DNA of 51,973 nt from Seminavis robusta (Eukaryota; Bacillariophyta; Bacillariophyceae; Naviculales; Naviculaceae), in contig CAICTM010000702.1 of the NCBI GenBank assembly GCA_903772945.1, forward strand, positions 1 through 51,973, in the 5' to 3' direction. Positions 21,001 to 31,781 of this stretch are shown in pieces. The position numbers and the translations under genes were made by a program. Each line of letters starts with the position of its first letter. The stretch's first letter is position 1. Below the pieces are notes generated by a model, which was not told the origin of the DNA, did not search any database, and saw only the letters and a list, made by a program, of their open reading frames with translations.

Positions 21001-23181
21001 TTCACAGCCTGTTTGATGGCCACCTTTGTTCCACGATACTCTGCCAATAGCACAACGCCAAAGGAGCCTTGTCCAATGACCTCAACCGGGTCGTCGAACA
21101 GGAGTTCATTGATATCGACTTTCCACATTTCATCAGCCTTGTGGTTCTTGTACTCAATGTAGGCAAATATGAGCGAAACTATCAGGATAAACCCAGCGAC
21201 GGAGCCAACAGCCGCAAAAATTGCAACGTCGACACAAGTGCCGTTGATATCGACAGTGTCTGACTTGCAGACACAATCTCCCCATTCCGTTGCCACCTTT
21301 CCTTCACCATCACAAGTTTTCTCCGCGACCTCCACGCGAATTGGTGAGTCGTAAATCTGTGGGCAGCATGACCAGTTAGGAGAGAACGTAAACAATGCAT
21401 GGTCCGTTGGGATAACAATCGGGCAGAACGCTTTCTTGGACTCACCTCAATATCGTCAATTGCAATTGCGACAATAGCCATGCCCATGCGGGGCTCTGTA
21501 AGCTGGAACTCGTACGTCCAAGGCCCCACTTCGACGACTTCCAGATCCTTGCTTTGTTCCCCCAATGATTGTATGGCCGCGACCTTAGCTCCCGTTCTCT
21601 CCATGTGGTCCACAATTCGAAACGTGATGACTTGGGTTTGTTCGACAGACCCACAAGTTTTCATTTTCTCGCACATGGTGCTCTGTGTGGCATTACTTCC
21701 ATACTCAAAGACATCTACGGCCACGGACCTGTGGATACAGGGTTTGCAGTAGCACTCAAAGTCGTGCGGACACTCCAACCCAATCCTTGTACACGATTGT
21801 GCAAAGTGCTTCTCCAGGATCTTGTAGTATTCATCAGGACAAGCAATATCATGGTACAAGGTTTGTCCTCGAATGCAATGCCATTTCCCGTCGTCCCATT
21901 CATTCAAGAAACCAGCCTTTTCTTGCTTGGTCCGTACGGAGAAGTAGTTTCGTGCTGGTCGGAATCCAGTCAACATACCGGCCGTCTTGCAATCCTGGGC
22001 GAGATCAGCCAACGCGGGAGTGGTCTCACAACGGAGGTTCTGTTGAAAGTCGATTGACATGGCATGATCTTGCAGAGCCAACAAGGCTTCTTGCACGGAT
22101 TCCGCGACACTAACTGCCACATGATTGAGCGCTGTGACGGGCCACTCGGGGTGCAGACTAGTGGAAGATTTGAAGGGGAACAAGCGTCCATCGTGGAGAC
22201 TGTGAGTCTGTGCATTGATGACCTTGAACATACTAGGGTCCACTGGCTTTCCCGTGTTGGCATCGATATGGCGTTCAATCTGATCGGTTCGGCACAGTCC
22301 AATCTCAAACTCTCCATCAATAACGCCTTGTACCACAAGTGCTTCATCGATGGTAAAGACGACTTGCTTGGGGTCATTCACGTAAGATAGTCCCTGCCTG
22401 ACCATTTCATAGAACTGTGCTTGGCCACCTCCCATTGCGGTAATGCCACCCGCTCCAATGGTTCGGTCTTTGAGATCATGAATGCTATTCACCTCGTTGT
22501 TATCAGCCAATGTAAAGATCACGCCTCCATAGAGATCCAAGTCGTATTCATGGCCCCGAGCTTCCCTCCGGGAAATGACCGTGACGAGAGGTTGTGCGTC
22601 GTATTCCGTGGCCATACAAGAGGAGACAGCGGAACTGCCAAAGATGAAATCCACCTGTTCGGCTTCCGCCATCTCCGCGAGCTGCGTCATGCTACCTGCG
22701 ACCATGTCAAACTCGACCGGAGGATCAATCTTTTGGCCCGCCGTGGCGGTCAGGTACTGACCAAACGTCAGATTGTAGTTTCGAAACGCAATATCATCTC
22801 CTTCGCTCGAGAAGACTCCCACCACGTATTTGGGCTTGTGGACCAGATGGTTGTAGTTGTTAATGATGGTTGTGCAGTTGTTGTCGTCTCGCTGCACATA
22901 GATATCCGAGCTAAGAAGAAGAGGGAGAGGAGGAAAGGGTCAGCAACAAACCAACCAAACAATCGGTCGGTCATCTTCATTCATACAACCAGATAACACC
23001 CCAACCAGATACCCCTTGCTACCCCCAACACACCCGATAACCTGATAACACTCGGCGCGGTTGTCACATACCTGTATCCGATCAGAGGGGTATCCTGGCC
23101 CTCAATAAAGAAGTAATCTTGACCCGCGACAGCACTTATCAGGGTAGCGGCGACAAAGACCGGCAAGATCGATGCCTTCAT
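18019..23181 (-). CDS. Receptor with PhnD-like sensor, TM, kinase and guanylate-type cyclase (13 exons, 1348 aa)
   Basis: Exons (minus): 23181-23072, 22910-21446, 21356-20495, 20413-20374, 20287-20203, 20122-20037, 19938-19499, 19404-19369, 19277-19108, 19009-18996, 18908-18683, 18601-18466, 18395-18019. All borders are GT-AG and all phases agree. Residues 1-19 are a signal peptide. About 40-330 resemble phosphonate-type periplasmic binding proteins (VVGVFSSEGDD, DLKDRTIGAGG). A Cys-rich linker precedes the membrane span (568-594). The kinase has GQGSFG (620), VAIK (Lys640), HGDLKARN (Asp873), DFG (891) and APE (910). The cyclase has FSDIV (Asp1060), VETIGDAY (Glu1100, Asp1104) and TVNTASRMES. 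Metal and transition-state residues are present and Glu1100 points to GTP. The usual Cys before LFGDTVN is Gly. Probably a surface receptor that turns ligand binding into phosphorylation and cGMP; the ligand is unknown. The acidic tail repeats EHGEDNDE. Confidence 0.9.
18139..18214. repeat. 24-bp tandem repeat in the last exon of the receptor cyclase
   Basis: Three head-to-tail copies of about 24 bp (CTCTCCGTGCTCTTCATCGT and the following four bases, plus strand). On the coding strand they give the 8-residue acidic unit EHGEDNDE, in frame. The copy number probably varies between alleles. Confidence 0.8.
19278..19498 (-). repeat. Twin introns: two adjacent introns of near-identical sequence
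   Basis: Introns 19498-19405 (94 nt) and 19368-19278 (91 nt) of the receptor gene both start GTAAGATACATTTGCCACTC and end CTCCTTCTTTGCAG. They differ by about four substitutions and one 3-nt indel. The similarity stops at the splice borders: the 36-nt exon between them and the exons outside are not repeated. Confidence 0.9.
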
Positions 23182-24137
23182 GGTAATTGCGCGGCGGTTT
23201 GGCATAAAAAAGAGTTGCTGTCTGCTACCACCACCAATGCAATCGTCGCTCAATTGTGAGGCTCTGCGGTCTTCGACGGCTCAACTCCAAAGGCGGAGTG
23301 CTTGGTTTCGTCTTCGTGGCGTTTCCCTTTTCAGTGGTCAAAGTTATCAATATCCTCCGTGACAACAAATTCAGAGGCGAAGAGTTTCTTCCCAAAATGA
23401 GCCAAGGAGAAAACGGAGGTGTGGCTTTCGTGCTTTACTCTAAGAAACTACATATGGCGCCTGAGATGCGCCTGCTGGTTCGGAGAAATGCGAGCCGGTC
23501 GTAGCTTGAAATTAGCGACGACACGGTACTGTTTGCTGGTACACTGTACGTCCGGTACGTACATTTTCTGCAACAGTAGTTGCACAGGGTCAGTATGTGC
23601 TTCCCCCACTACTATGTGGATCTTACATACCCTAGGATCAATGACAGTATGCTACGTAGAAAGTCTACAGTATCAGTAGTCATTGAAACAAAGATCCTCT
23701 CAATAAGACTCTCATTATTAAATAAACTGCAACAGTGAAGATATAACAGGGGCGAATTGCATACATAAGACCAATGCACATACTGAGAGGATTCCAAAAA
23801 TCGCTTAAGTACCACACAACATACCCACACATCCCAAGGGGAATCCATGAGATCCGATCCAACCGTTGTAGGTACATACTCAACAAGCCAAAAGATCCAA
23901 TCGTACGATTGACCGTTGCCAGTGCAGCATACTCAGTGAATCCCGTGCGGTAAAGAGGCAAACAACGGGCATATCCCATGGAACTCGATCGTCTCCTGTC
24001 GACAGGTAACCAGTTCAGTTTTCCTCACTTTCAGCTCATTATTTTCAATCCTTCTACTTTGTAAAGGAAACTCTGCCGAAATTCCAGCTCAAGCTCACCA
24101 AACCAAAATTGCTTAGTTGACCTAAAAATTCATCACC
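23182..24137. other. Upstream region of the receptor gene, inside the duplicated unit
   Basis: This holds the promoter and 5'-UTR of the minus-strand receptor and the presumed promoter of the plus-strand recombinase remnant. The open frames seen here have no protein-like pattern. The matching part of the second unit (32446-33474) is the same apart from the poly(G) insertion at 33102. Confidence 0.4.
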
Positions 24138-26416
24138 ATGGCCAACAATGCCAATGCTGGAGCAGCCTTGGGGTTGGATGACGTGCCGGATTTGCCTGAG
24201 CACCCACGGAACAGCCCAAGTACAACCGGTGATTAACATCGTCTCTTCGGGCAATTGTCATGAGCTGGCTGCAAAAGAGGACGTACCACCAAGGCGGCTC
24301 GCTTCCAACCAGGCTTTGGCCGTGCATCCAACACACCACTTGCCGACTATTGAAATGCGTGCGTATGGTACGACCGATGTTGACTTCAAAGACCTGGAGC
24401 AGAATCCAACTTGCCGGTCCTCACTCTTGAGCAAGACAAGAAGGCTATGCTCCTCTACATGCCATCAAAGGTGCCACAAATGGAATGGGAACCTCCGGCG
24501 AATCCAACCAAAGTCCGAACCTGTGAACGAAGTGGTCAAGGAAGTCAAGGAGAGCAGGAGGAGACTCAACACCGCGGGAGGAAGTCCTGTGCAACCAGGA
24601 TTTGACGGAAACTGAGTATCGAAAGGTGGTCCATGAACTCTACGGCAAAGGGAGCTTTGAATCGACCATCCGTACAGCCTGCATGTTTGAAGCAGCAAGT
24701 CCATCTCATCACCAGGACGGACGACATCTCAAAGTTGAAGTATTCACGACTACAAGCCGCATCCAGACTTCCCTTTTGCGCTAGTGCAAGGTGCATTGGT
24801 CCAAGAATATTTCGGAAGAACGACAATGCCTGACACAAATCATTCTTGGGTCGATGGATACCTACTTTTGTGCTATGCTCGATTGGCGAATTACATGGAG
24901 GCGTCCTCAACTACGGGTATGGCGCCGCTGGTCGGGAGAGTGCATTCCTCTTTACTCCGCAAAAGCGATCCTAAGTTAGGCTCCCAAGCACTGCAACGCA
25001 GCCTACGCAACATTCCTCAAGGCTGTCTTTTTGTCGGCTCCTATTTCTTGCTGTGGCGCTCCTCATTGCTGGTTGTTCTTGGGAGTCACAGCATTCGGAA
25101 GTTTGCTGCAACTCTGGCAAGAGGCATGGGTGCTACTGCTGACGAAGTTGAAATTCGATGTCGCTGGAAGGCTCGCTTGTCTGGACGGGTTGTTGTTGCC
25201 TAGCATTTCGCCTGAACAGCGCCTGGATCTGACGCCGTGTTGCCGAAAAGATCTTGCATGGGGGCTCCTATTGACTACAAGCTACACCCGGATGCCAAGT
25301 GAGAAGTGACTCCGACTGGTTTATTGAGCATGTGGTGCCAAGGACGCATGCGTTTTACTACGGTGTCAACGACATTTAGCTTCACTTGGCTCTGCCTTTT
25401 TTGTGGGCTGCTCTTGACGAATCTGGGGAGGAGAGATGATGGAGCCTCCCGTTCGTGTTAGGATCCAAGATGCGTAAGAGCGCATCAAGGCCGATGTTCC
25501 TGTTGGCGTCAAACCTGTGGTGAAAGTGCCTCTCTCTATTTGTACGCACAACACCAAGCTCCACCTCAACGAAATCGAGCCGATGGATACGGGAGGTGGC
25601 GGTGGCACGGCTGGTGGCACTACGGGAACGACCGGCAAGGCAAGCACTCGTCAAGTTGCCAATCAGTGTCGGCAGGTGACGGCTATGCAAAAGCAACAAC
25701 AGGTACGAACGAACGAGGAGATTCTGAAAAGGATTATTGCGCAGCACAACCAGCTCCAGCAGCTCATTGCGCAGGAAGGTAGGACCAGCGACAGTTCGGC
25801 TGCTGCATTGAGAGGCTGGTTGGAGAATTGGCTTGGCGCGGAGCTGACGAAACTGAATGGAAATATTTGCAGGTAAGTGTGGACTTGTGTCTGTTGGCTA
25901 TTGCAACCATGGCTATTATTGCTGCTAACTCTATATTTTTGTTTGCTTTTAGGATTGCTGTTCAGCCTCCAAGGATGGCAACACCTGATCAGGTAGATGG
26001 TAATCTTTTTAGAAATGGGTTGACTGTGGAAAGGACTCGCCGGAATGGCCAGACTAGCCTCAGGTACAGACAAGCTGTGGCCACCACCCCTGCTGATAGT
26101 AGGCCTGCCAAGCTAGCCAAGTACAGAACTGTTGGCTCTGCTTGGTAAGAGTGGATGCATGGTATTGGTGGCCACAAGCCAGCCAAGAACTTCACTGCTG
26201 ATGATATCAGGGCTTGCAAGTCAACCTACTCAAGGAGGAAGCCACTCTGGACTCTCATTGCTACACTTGTCAATGCTTAGAAAGCTCCAGCTTGGGGTCA
26301 TCTCCAAGATTGAGGAGCATTACAAAGGAAGTGTTTTGAATATTACTGCTGCCATCAAGCAGGACACCATTATGGGCAGTCTGCATGAGGATCTTTGTAT
26401 TGTTCGTGCTCAGTAA
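24138..26416 (+). pseudogene. Crypton-like tyrosine recombinase of the diatom clade, copy 1, broken
   Basis: Starts ATGGCCAACAATGCC. Fragments in all three frames line up with the diatom family. The arm-binding region includes LTLEQDKKAMLLYMPSKVPQ. The Arg block is ITRTDDISKLK (in frame with the start of a DDIS segment). HWSKNISEER carries the Lys, and GSHSIRKFAATLARGMG the His-x-x-Arg. CRWKARLSG has the Trp, and the Tyr position falls at 25201-25203, where a 1-nt insertion gives a stop. A 79-nt GT-AG intron (25873-25951) is followed by a GCR1_C-like DNA-binding region. Many 1-nt indels separate the pieces, so no long protein can be made. The function would be site-specific integration or excision of the element. 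Confidence 0.65.
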
Positions 26417-27754
26417 AGTTGACCTTAGTTTAATCAGCATGGTAGCCATGCCTAATAGTGAGTTTGTTACATGGACTTACTTGACTTTTTCGTTTCGTGG
26501 ACTTGTTGTGCTTTTCGAACGTACGCTAGCTAGCTACTACTAGCTAGTAGCTACCGCTAGCTAGCCTACTACTAGCGAGCCAGATTCCGAGGACTTGTGC
26601 GTTTTCGAGATAATAGAGGTGCGACGTTATCTTAACAGTGAGTAGTAGAGGTGCGAACCTCATTTTTCTTATGTGCGAGGACGTGACCTCCTCACTGGTA
26701 TTAACGAACTGATCAACCAAGCATACACCAGGTGTTGGGTGTACCTTGATACCTCGATCGATAGGATGGATACATCCAGTAGGATCCCCTACTACTCGTA
26801 CAGGCTCTCAGTATTTCTCTCAGTTCTGGGATATACTTTTACGGTACAGTCGACGAAGACTCAAGTTGCGGCCTCTGCTGGCAGCTGGCCTCTGTCACCG
26901 TGAGATTCCCAGGCGACGATTCTTCGCGCATTATTAGACTCACTTATAAGAAATTAAAGATTTGATAGAGCAGCAATTGTACCCAGAGCAGCTGTCCTGG
27001 TCCTCCCTGGTACTACGACTATGCATACCGGTACACCGGTAGTGACAGTTTCTTGCTGACTGTTATAGCTCTTGTACCTTACAATAGCTCAATAGTTTTT
27101 GCCCTCAATGATCCATGCCCTGGCCTCCTTATCATTGCCCGTTAAAGATAGATGGTGACGGGGCCACTTTGCTTTTGCCAAAAACTGCAGAATTGGACAT
27201 GCATGATTCTAAAGCAAAGGCTTAGTCTGATTAGCTAATGTTACGTTATTTGCTGGTACCGGTAGTGGAAGTGTTTCTTGCAAAGTGTTGCTTCTGTTCC
27301 GTACCTGCCTGATACTGTAGAGGTAGAGATTACAAAAATCATACAGTTTAAGCAAAAAGTGACTGAATACAATAAGTTCACTCACAAATAAAACACGCTG
27401 TGGTAACTTTTCGGGTAGTCTCTTTTTTTCACCATGGGAATCATCACTGCTTGGGCTATTATGGTACTTATGAAATGCTGGATTGTGTTGGCAGGCTCTG
27501 TTGATTCCGTTGCATCAGTTCGTCAGTTTATCCGTTGATTCTCTGGATTGTTTCAGTATTTTGAGTTGCTCCCTATTGCACAGGCTGCAGTGTCGTGTCC
27601 CGAAGGTATTGGCAGTGCTAGCTGATTGGGTTGCCTTGCCATAGGATGCTTGCTTCAATGCTGTTTCTTTGAATGCCTCGATTGAGTCTGAATGACGATG
27701 GAGGCAGGAAACTGTCTTTCCTACCAATCCGATGTGCACTTTTTGTAGAGAAGT
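26417..27754. other. Long AT-rich spacer without genes (copy 1)
   Basis: About 1.3 kb between the two recombinase genes. It contains TAGCTAGC-type low complexity at 26525-26575, and a minus-strand frame at 27515-27739 with no recognisable domain. It is repeated at 35724-37032 with small indels. Confidence 0.4.
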
Positions 27755-27967
27755 GGCATAGCATCATAGAAGTGTTGGGAAATCTGGTGTCTCCCATTGC
27801 AAAAATTAAATACTCACGTACAAAAGTACTAGTAGTCATCTTAGCTAGAATCTTATATCCAAGTTTGGAGTAAAAGGAATCCACATTCTCGGAAAGTTCA
27901 AGCTTCGCATCATCCTGTCCCCGCTCGCCCAATAAATGTCTCCGTTTAAATTTTTCGACGCAACGAA
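27755..27967. repeat. 213-bp repeat block carrying a GNAT-like coding fragment (copy 1)
   Basis: The same block is at 31495-31707 and 37033-37245; a fourth copy is expected in the N gap at 40764. On the minus strand it reads LSENVDSFYSKLGYKILAKM and TTSTFVREYLIFAM. This resembles the last strand of a GNAT acetyltransferase (NxxFYxxLGY). Copies lie on both sides of the GCR1_C Crypton in direct orientation. The GNAT reading is an inference from one short motif. Confidence 0.65.
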
Positions 27968-28135
27968 CCCATTTTGCTAAAATAACACACACCTACGTTT
28001 TTTTAAGAAATAGAGGTTAAATTTTAAATTTTATTACCTCTACTAATCTAATCTCGCATGATACGGTAGCTAGCTAGGCATGATTCATCTCAGATCCTAA
28101 ATTGGAAAGATAGATCTGAGATCTGAAACATAATA
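27966..28135. repeat. A block, 170 bp, first of four copies
   Basis: From AACCCATTTTGCTAAAATAA to CTGAAACATAATA. Other copies are 37244-37413, 40789-40961 and 43924-44096 (the last two with a 3-nt insertion). It contains a TAGAGGT...ACCTCTA inverted pair and a CTCAGATC...GATCTGAG inverted pair. After the first two copies the Crypton body follows; after the other two an unrelated 278-bp block follows. Confidence 0.8.
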
Positions 28136-28191
28136 TACATGCCTCTGTCAAACTCGTCAGGTAACTTTTTGACTGCATGTCAAATTCGCGC

Positions 28192-28248
28192 GTCCATTAT
28201 GCGCGTCATATCGATGCGTGTAATGTCTATTATGCGCGCATAATGGAC
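28192..28248. repeat. Perfect 14-bp inverted repeat upstream of the Crypton gene
   Basis: GTCCATTATGCGCG (28192-28205) and its exact complement (28235-28248) are 29 nt apart; the right arm overlaps the 16-bp palindrome ATTATGCGCGCATAAT (28229-28244). The same structure lies near 37464-37520 in the second unit. It could be a recombinase binding or crossover site, or a promoter element. Confidence 0.75.
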
Positions 28249-28484
28249 TTCCTGTCATAACTATAAAGACTTAAAGAATGTAAGACTGCCACATCAGCAG
28301 ACTGCTCTCTCTTTAGGCCCATCGTGGAAGCAGGCCGTGCCTCCATGCAGTTTGCAGTACCGTACTGTAGCTTCAGTACTGAAGTGGTAACTGACTATCG
28401 AACGTAATGCCGCCAATGGCGCCATTGCAGTTGCTCTTGTTGCTTTCATTGCTTGCTTGTGTTGCTGTTGTTGCTGTTGTTGCC

Positions 28485-31218
28485 ATGGCTACTGCTGCTC
28501 GCCTCATTGCCAATGCCTTTGCTGCTGCTGGCCCTGCCAATGCTAATGGCGCCGCCAACAGTGGTGGCACCAATCCAGCCCACTCAGATGATGTAGCACT
28601 GATTGGCAATCTGGAGAGAATGGTGCTAGAAATGAGGGAAGAAGGGCGACCAGAGACTAGCAAGAACGTGCTAAGACCCAAGATATGGGAGTTCTTTCAG
28701 TTCTGCAAGTCAGTGTATCCCAACAGTCTCTACAAGTACAACTTGAGGTATGACAAGGTCTACAGTTTTATGTTCTACCAATGCTATAGAGAGAAGAAGG
28801 AGACAGGTTTGACCAAAGCCAAGAGAGCCATTCCAGTGGAACAGCGCCAACACTTTGATAGGAAGGACTATGATGAAGTGGTCGCCAAGTACAAGGACAC
28901 AGCAACATCAGAACAGGAGCGTCCTGCACCAAAAAATCCCATCAGTGTGCACACATATGATCAGTATGCGCAAGTGATCAGGAAAATCTATCTTGTCCAG
29001 ATTACTCTCACCCAAACTGATCCTAACCTTGGAGTAGACCAATGGGATCGCATATGGCAAAAGCAGAAGTTCAGTGAGCTGCGAGCACATGTGAGAGAGC
29101 GCAAACCCTTGGCAGACAAGGCCAACTACAAGGAAAAGATAACAGGGGAGTTTTCGCCCTATGCTATTGTTGAGCATTATGAGAAGATGGAGGACTACAT
29201 GTGGAAGAAGAGTCAACATGCTAGGGGCTATCGGTCTGTGTGCAAGAGGCTGCGGCACCGGTTCTGTCTTCTTTATTTGACCTCCGGTGTGCTGCGGTCA
29301 GAGAGTCTCCATCGTGCAGAATTGAGTGATTTCCTCTCTCTCGAATTGCCGAAAGCTCACAACGACGTACACTCTCCCTTCCTCATGGTACACCAGATTC
29401 CCATTGGCAAAACAGCCACCAGAGGCCACAGACAGTACGGGAGAGCGGCAAGACATAAGAATGTTGACTGCTGTTCGGTTGGTGGATTTGCTTTTTACTT
29501 TCTGTATAGGCTACATTGTACCGGTGAATTTGAAAACATGGGCCTGGAGGAATGGAAAGACAACAGCCAATGGTTCGACATCAAGCTGCTTATTGACGTT
29601 GGTTCTCCAGGAAACCACAAGAAGGAGATGCAGAATGATAGGTAAGTTTTGCGTGTTTTGTCTCACTCCAATGCGGCTGTCACTAACACATTGTTCTCTC
29701 CAGTTATGCTAACGATATTAGAGACATGTTGAAGGATCTTAATCTATCCTGCGCAAAGATCCTACATCTTGGTCGGAACTTGGGAGCCAAGTACTTGGAA
29801 ATGGGAATGACGGACGCAGAACTAATCCGACAGATGGGGCAATGGGCAAATGGTGTCTTTGACAACTCTTATAGCACCAAGCTCCCCATGGAAGCGATCA
29901 GAGCATTGGCAGGATTTATTGGTGGTCGAGATGCTCCCTATTTTCTCACTCGCAGTACTGTCGAGCCTGACAAGGACCTGCTTCTAAAAACACCTTTGAA
30001 ATGGGTATATTTGGCGTATGACGCTCTTTGTGAAGCCAGTACGTCAAGCAACGGCAAGCACATGACTGCGGTCCATGTTCTCAAGTTTTTTAAAGAGATC
30101 AACCGTATCTTCCTGCAGGACGCTGCTGCAATGATGATCAAGTCCCCTGAAAGGGCCGAAGCCCATCCAATGTTCACCGAAATGGAGGTCTTTCAAACTG
30201 AGGAGTTTCAGGTGTGTAAGATGGTTGTTGCTACTGCTGTACCAATGCTCGAAACGTCTGTTAATTCTTATTTATCTTCTTATTCCTATGTCCTAAGGCA
30301 TTCAAAGAGCAGATGCGACTTTCTCTGGCACAGGAGAAAGATCCACTGGATAACAATCTACAAAGGGTGCTACCAGGAGTCCACCAACGATTCGAACAAA
30401 CCAATGGAGCAGTGGCGCAGTTGACTGGAAAGGTAGATACTATGACAGCTGCACTGACTGCTGGAATTGACAAACTTGTTGCCATCCACCAAGAAACCGC
30501 AGCTCGACAACAACAAGTGGATGTACGTGCTGAAAGATTAGCATGTCTGCTGGAGAAGGGAGCACAAGCTCTGCGGGGAAATCAGGAAGAGGAGTTCACC
30601 GATTTGCTTAGAGGAGCAGCTGCAGCTGGTGAAGGTTTCGAACAGCCGGACTCAATGGAAATAGAAGACATTCTACAGGCGGCAGATGAAGAAGCAGCGG
30701 CAACCACTCTACTTGAAGTTGGTGCTCGTACGACTACTACTACTACAATACCCACGTTAACCACCGGCAGATTCGGACAATTTACAGATGATGGTGGTTT
30801 GACAACACAAGAAATAGAGCTTGGCGGAACACCACACATAACAACCCCCAGTTCTCGATTTCGACTAAAGCCAAAGCACACAGACCTTACTGATCTGTGG
30901 GATGAATGGCATGGACTCGGCACTTTCTACTGCGCTATTGGTGGTGTTGCTGGCCGTGAGACGAGTATCAAGGGATGGAGGTCTCATTGGACGCGATCGC
31001 AGCAGACGCATCTGAGTCGTAATTCGGCATGCATCAAGGGCATTACTGCTTGGCAGGAACAGCACCGAATGAAGGACGCTTATGAAGCTTGCGCAGATCT
31101 ACAGACAGTGTTCGCGAATGAGTGCAAGTGCACTGTGGAAAAGATGAAGCTATGGTTTCAAGCCAAAGGGATCATTCCCAAAGGAGCTCCCCGTGGCAAA
31201 CAACGAAAAAAAAACTAG
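28485..31218 (+). CDS. Crypton tyrosine recombinase with GCR1_C domain, three exons (861 aa)
   Basis: Exons are 28485-29641, 29704-30211 and 30298-31218, with GT-AG introns of 62 and 86 nt and exact phases. The frame is open back to an ATG at 28407, but that adds 26 very hydrophobic residues. The ATG at 28485 (GCCATGG) is the likelier start for a nuclear enzyme. The tyrosine-recombinase catalytic set is complete: VLRSESL (Arg271), PIGKT (Lys309), HLGR (His407, Arg410), GQW (Trp433) and NSYSTKLP (Tyr442 nucleophile). Exon 3 has a coiled coil, then an acidic linker. A GCR1_C-type DNA-binding domain follows at about 743-815 (LTDLWDEWHGLG, KGWRSHW, LSRNSACIKGI). The tail is basic (GKQRKKN). This architecture is known from Crypton DNA transposons, which move as a circle through a Tyr recombinase. 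Confidence 0.85.
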
Positions 31219-31494
31219 TTTAATCCCTCTTAAAGCTTACTTATTACATCAACAGCAACTGTTTCTTTGTCTTTGTAGTGCTTCCTGTTGTCGCCATCGA
31301 ACTGTTGACTGTCAACACTGTCGACAACTGTTGCTGTAAGATACGTGTCGTAAGATAGGTGCGCTCTTTAAAATGTGAGGCGATGTACATCACATCACCA
31401 TGCAGTACCGGTTCTTTTCTTTGTGAGTACCGGTTACCAAAATTCAAATTGGCGCGACAGCCCCGCTCGCTGGATCATCTCAACGGATTTCGTC

Positions 31495-31707
31495 GGCATA
31501 GCATCATAGAAGTGTTGGGAAATCTGGTGTCTCCCATTGCAAAAATTAAATACTCACGTACAAAAGTACTAGTAGTCATCTTAGCTAGAATCTTATATCC
31601 AAGTTTGGAGTAAAAGGAATCCACATTCTCGGAAAGTTCAAGCTTCGCATCATCCTGTCCCCGCTCGCCCAATAAATGTCTCCGTTTAAATTTTTCGACG
31701 CAACGAA
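31495..31707. repeat. 213-bp repeat block, right flank of the Crypton
   Basis: Direct copy of 27755-27967. It directly follows CAACGGATTTCGT at the end of the Crypton 3' region and is followed by an A run rather than by the A block. Confidence 0.8.
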
Positions 31708-31781
31708 AAAAAAAATAGATGAGAGATCGTTGTACTCTACCAAGTTAAAAGATCACTGTCCTCCATATGATCAAGTCGTAT

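Noticed and set aside
23680..23979. Hydrophobic minus-strand frame of 99 residues, resembling a membrane protein
   Set aside because: The pattern follows from T/A-rich DNA. It is broken in the second copy by the poly(G) run and has no recognisable family.
28407..28484. Hydrophobic leader (26 residues) before the Crypton, as a signal peptide
   Set aside because: It comes from a GTTGCTGTT-type repeat. A nuclear recombinase would not need it, and the next ATG has a better context.
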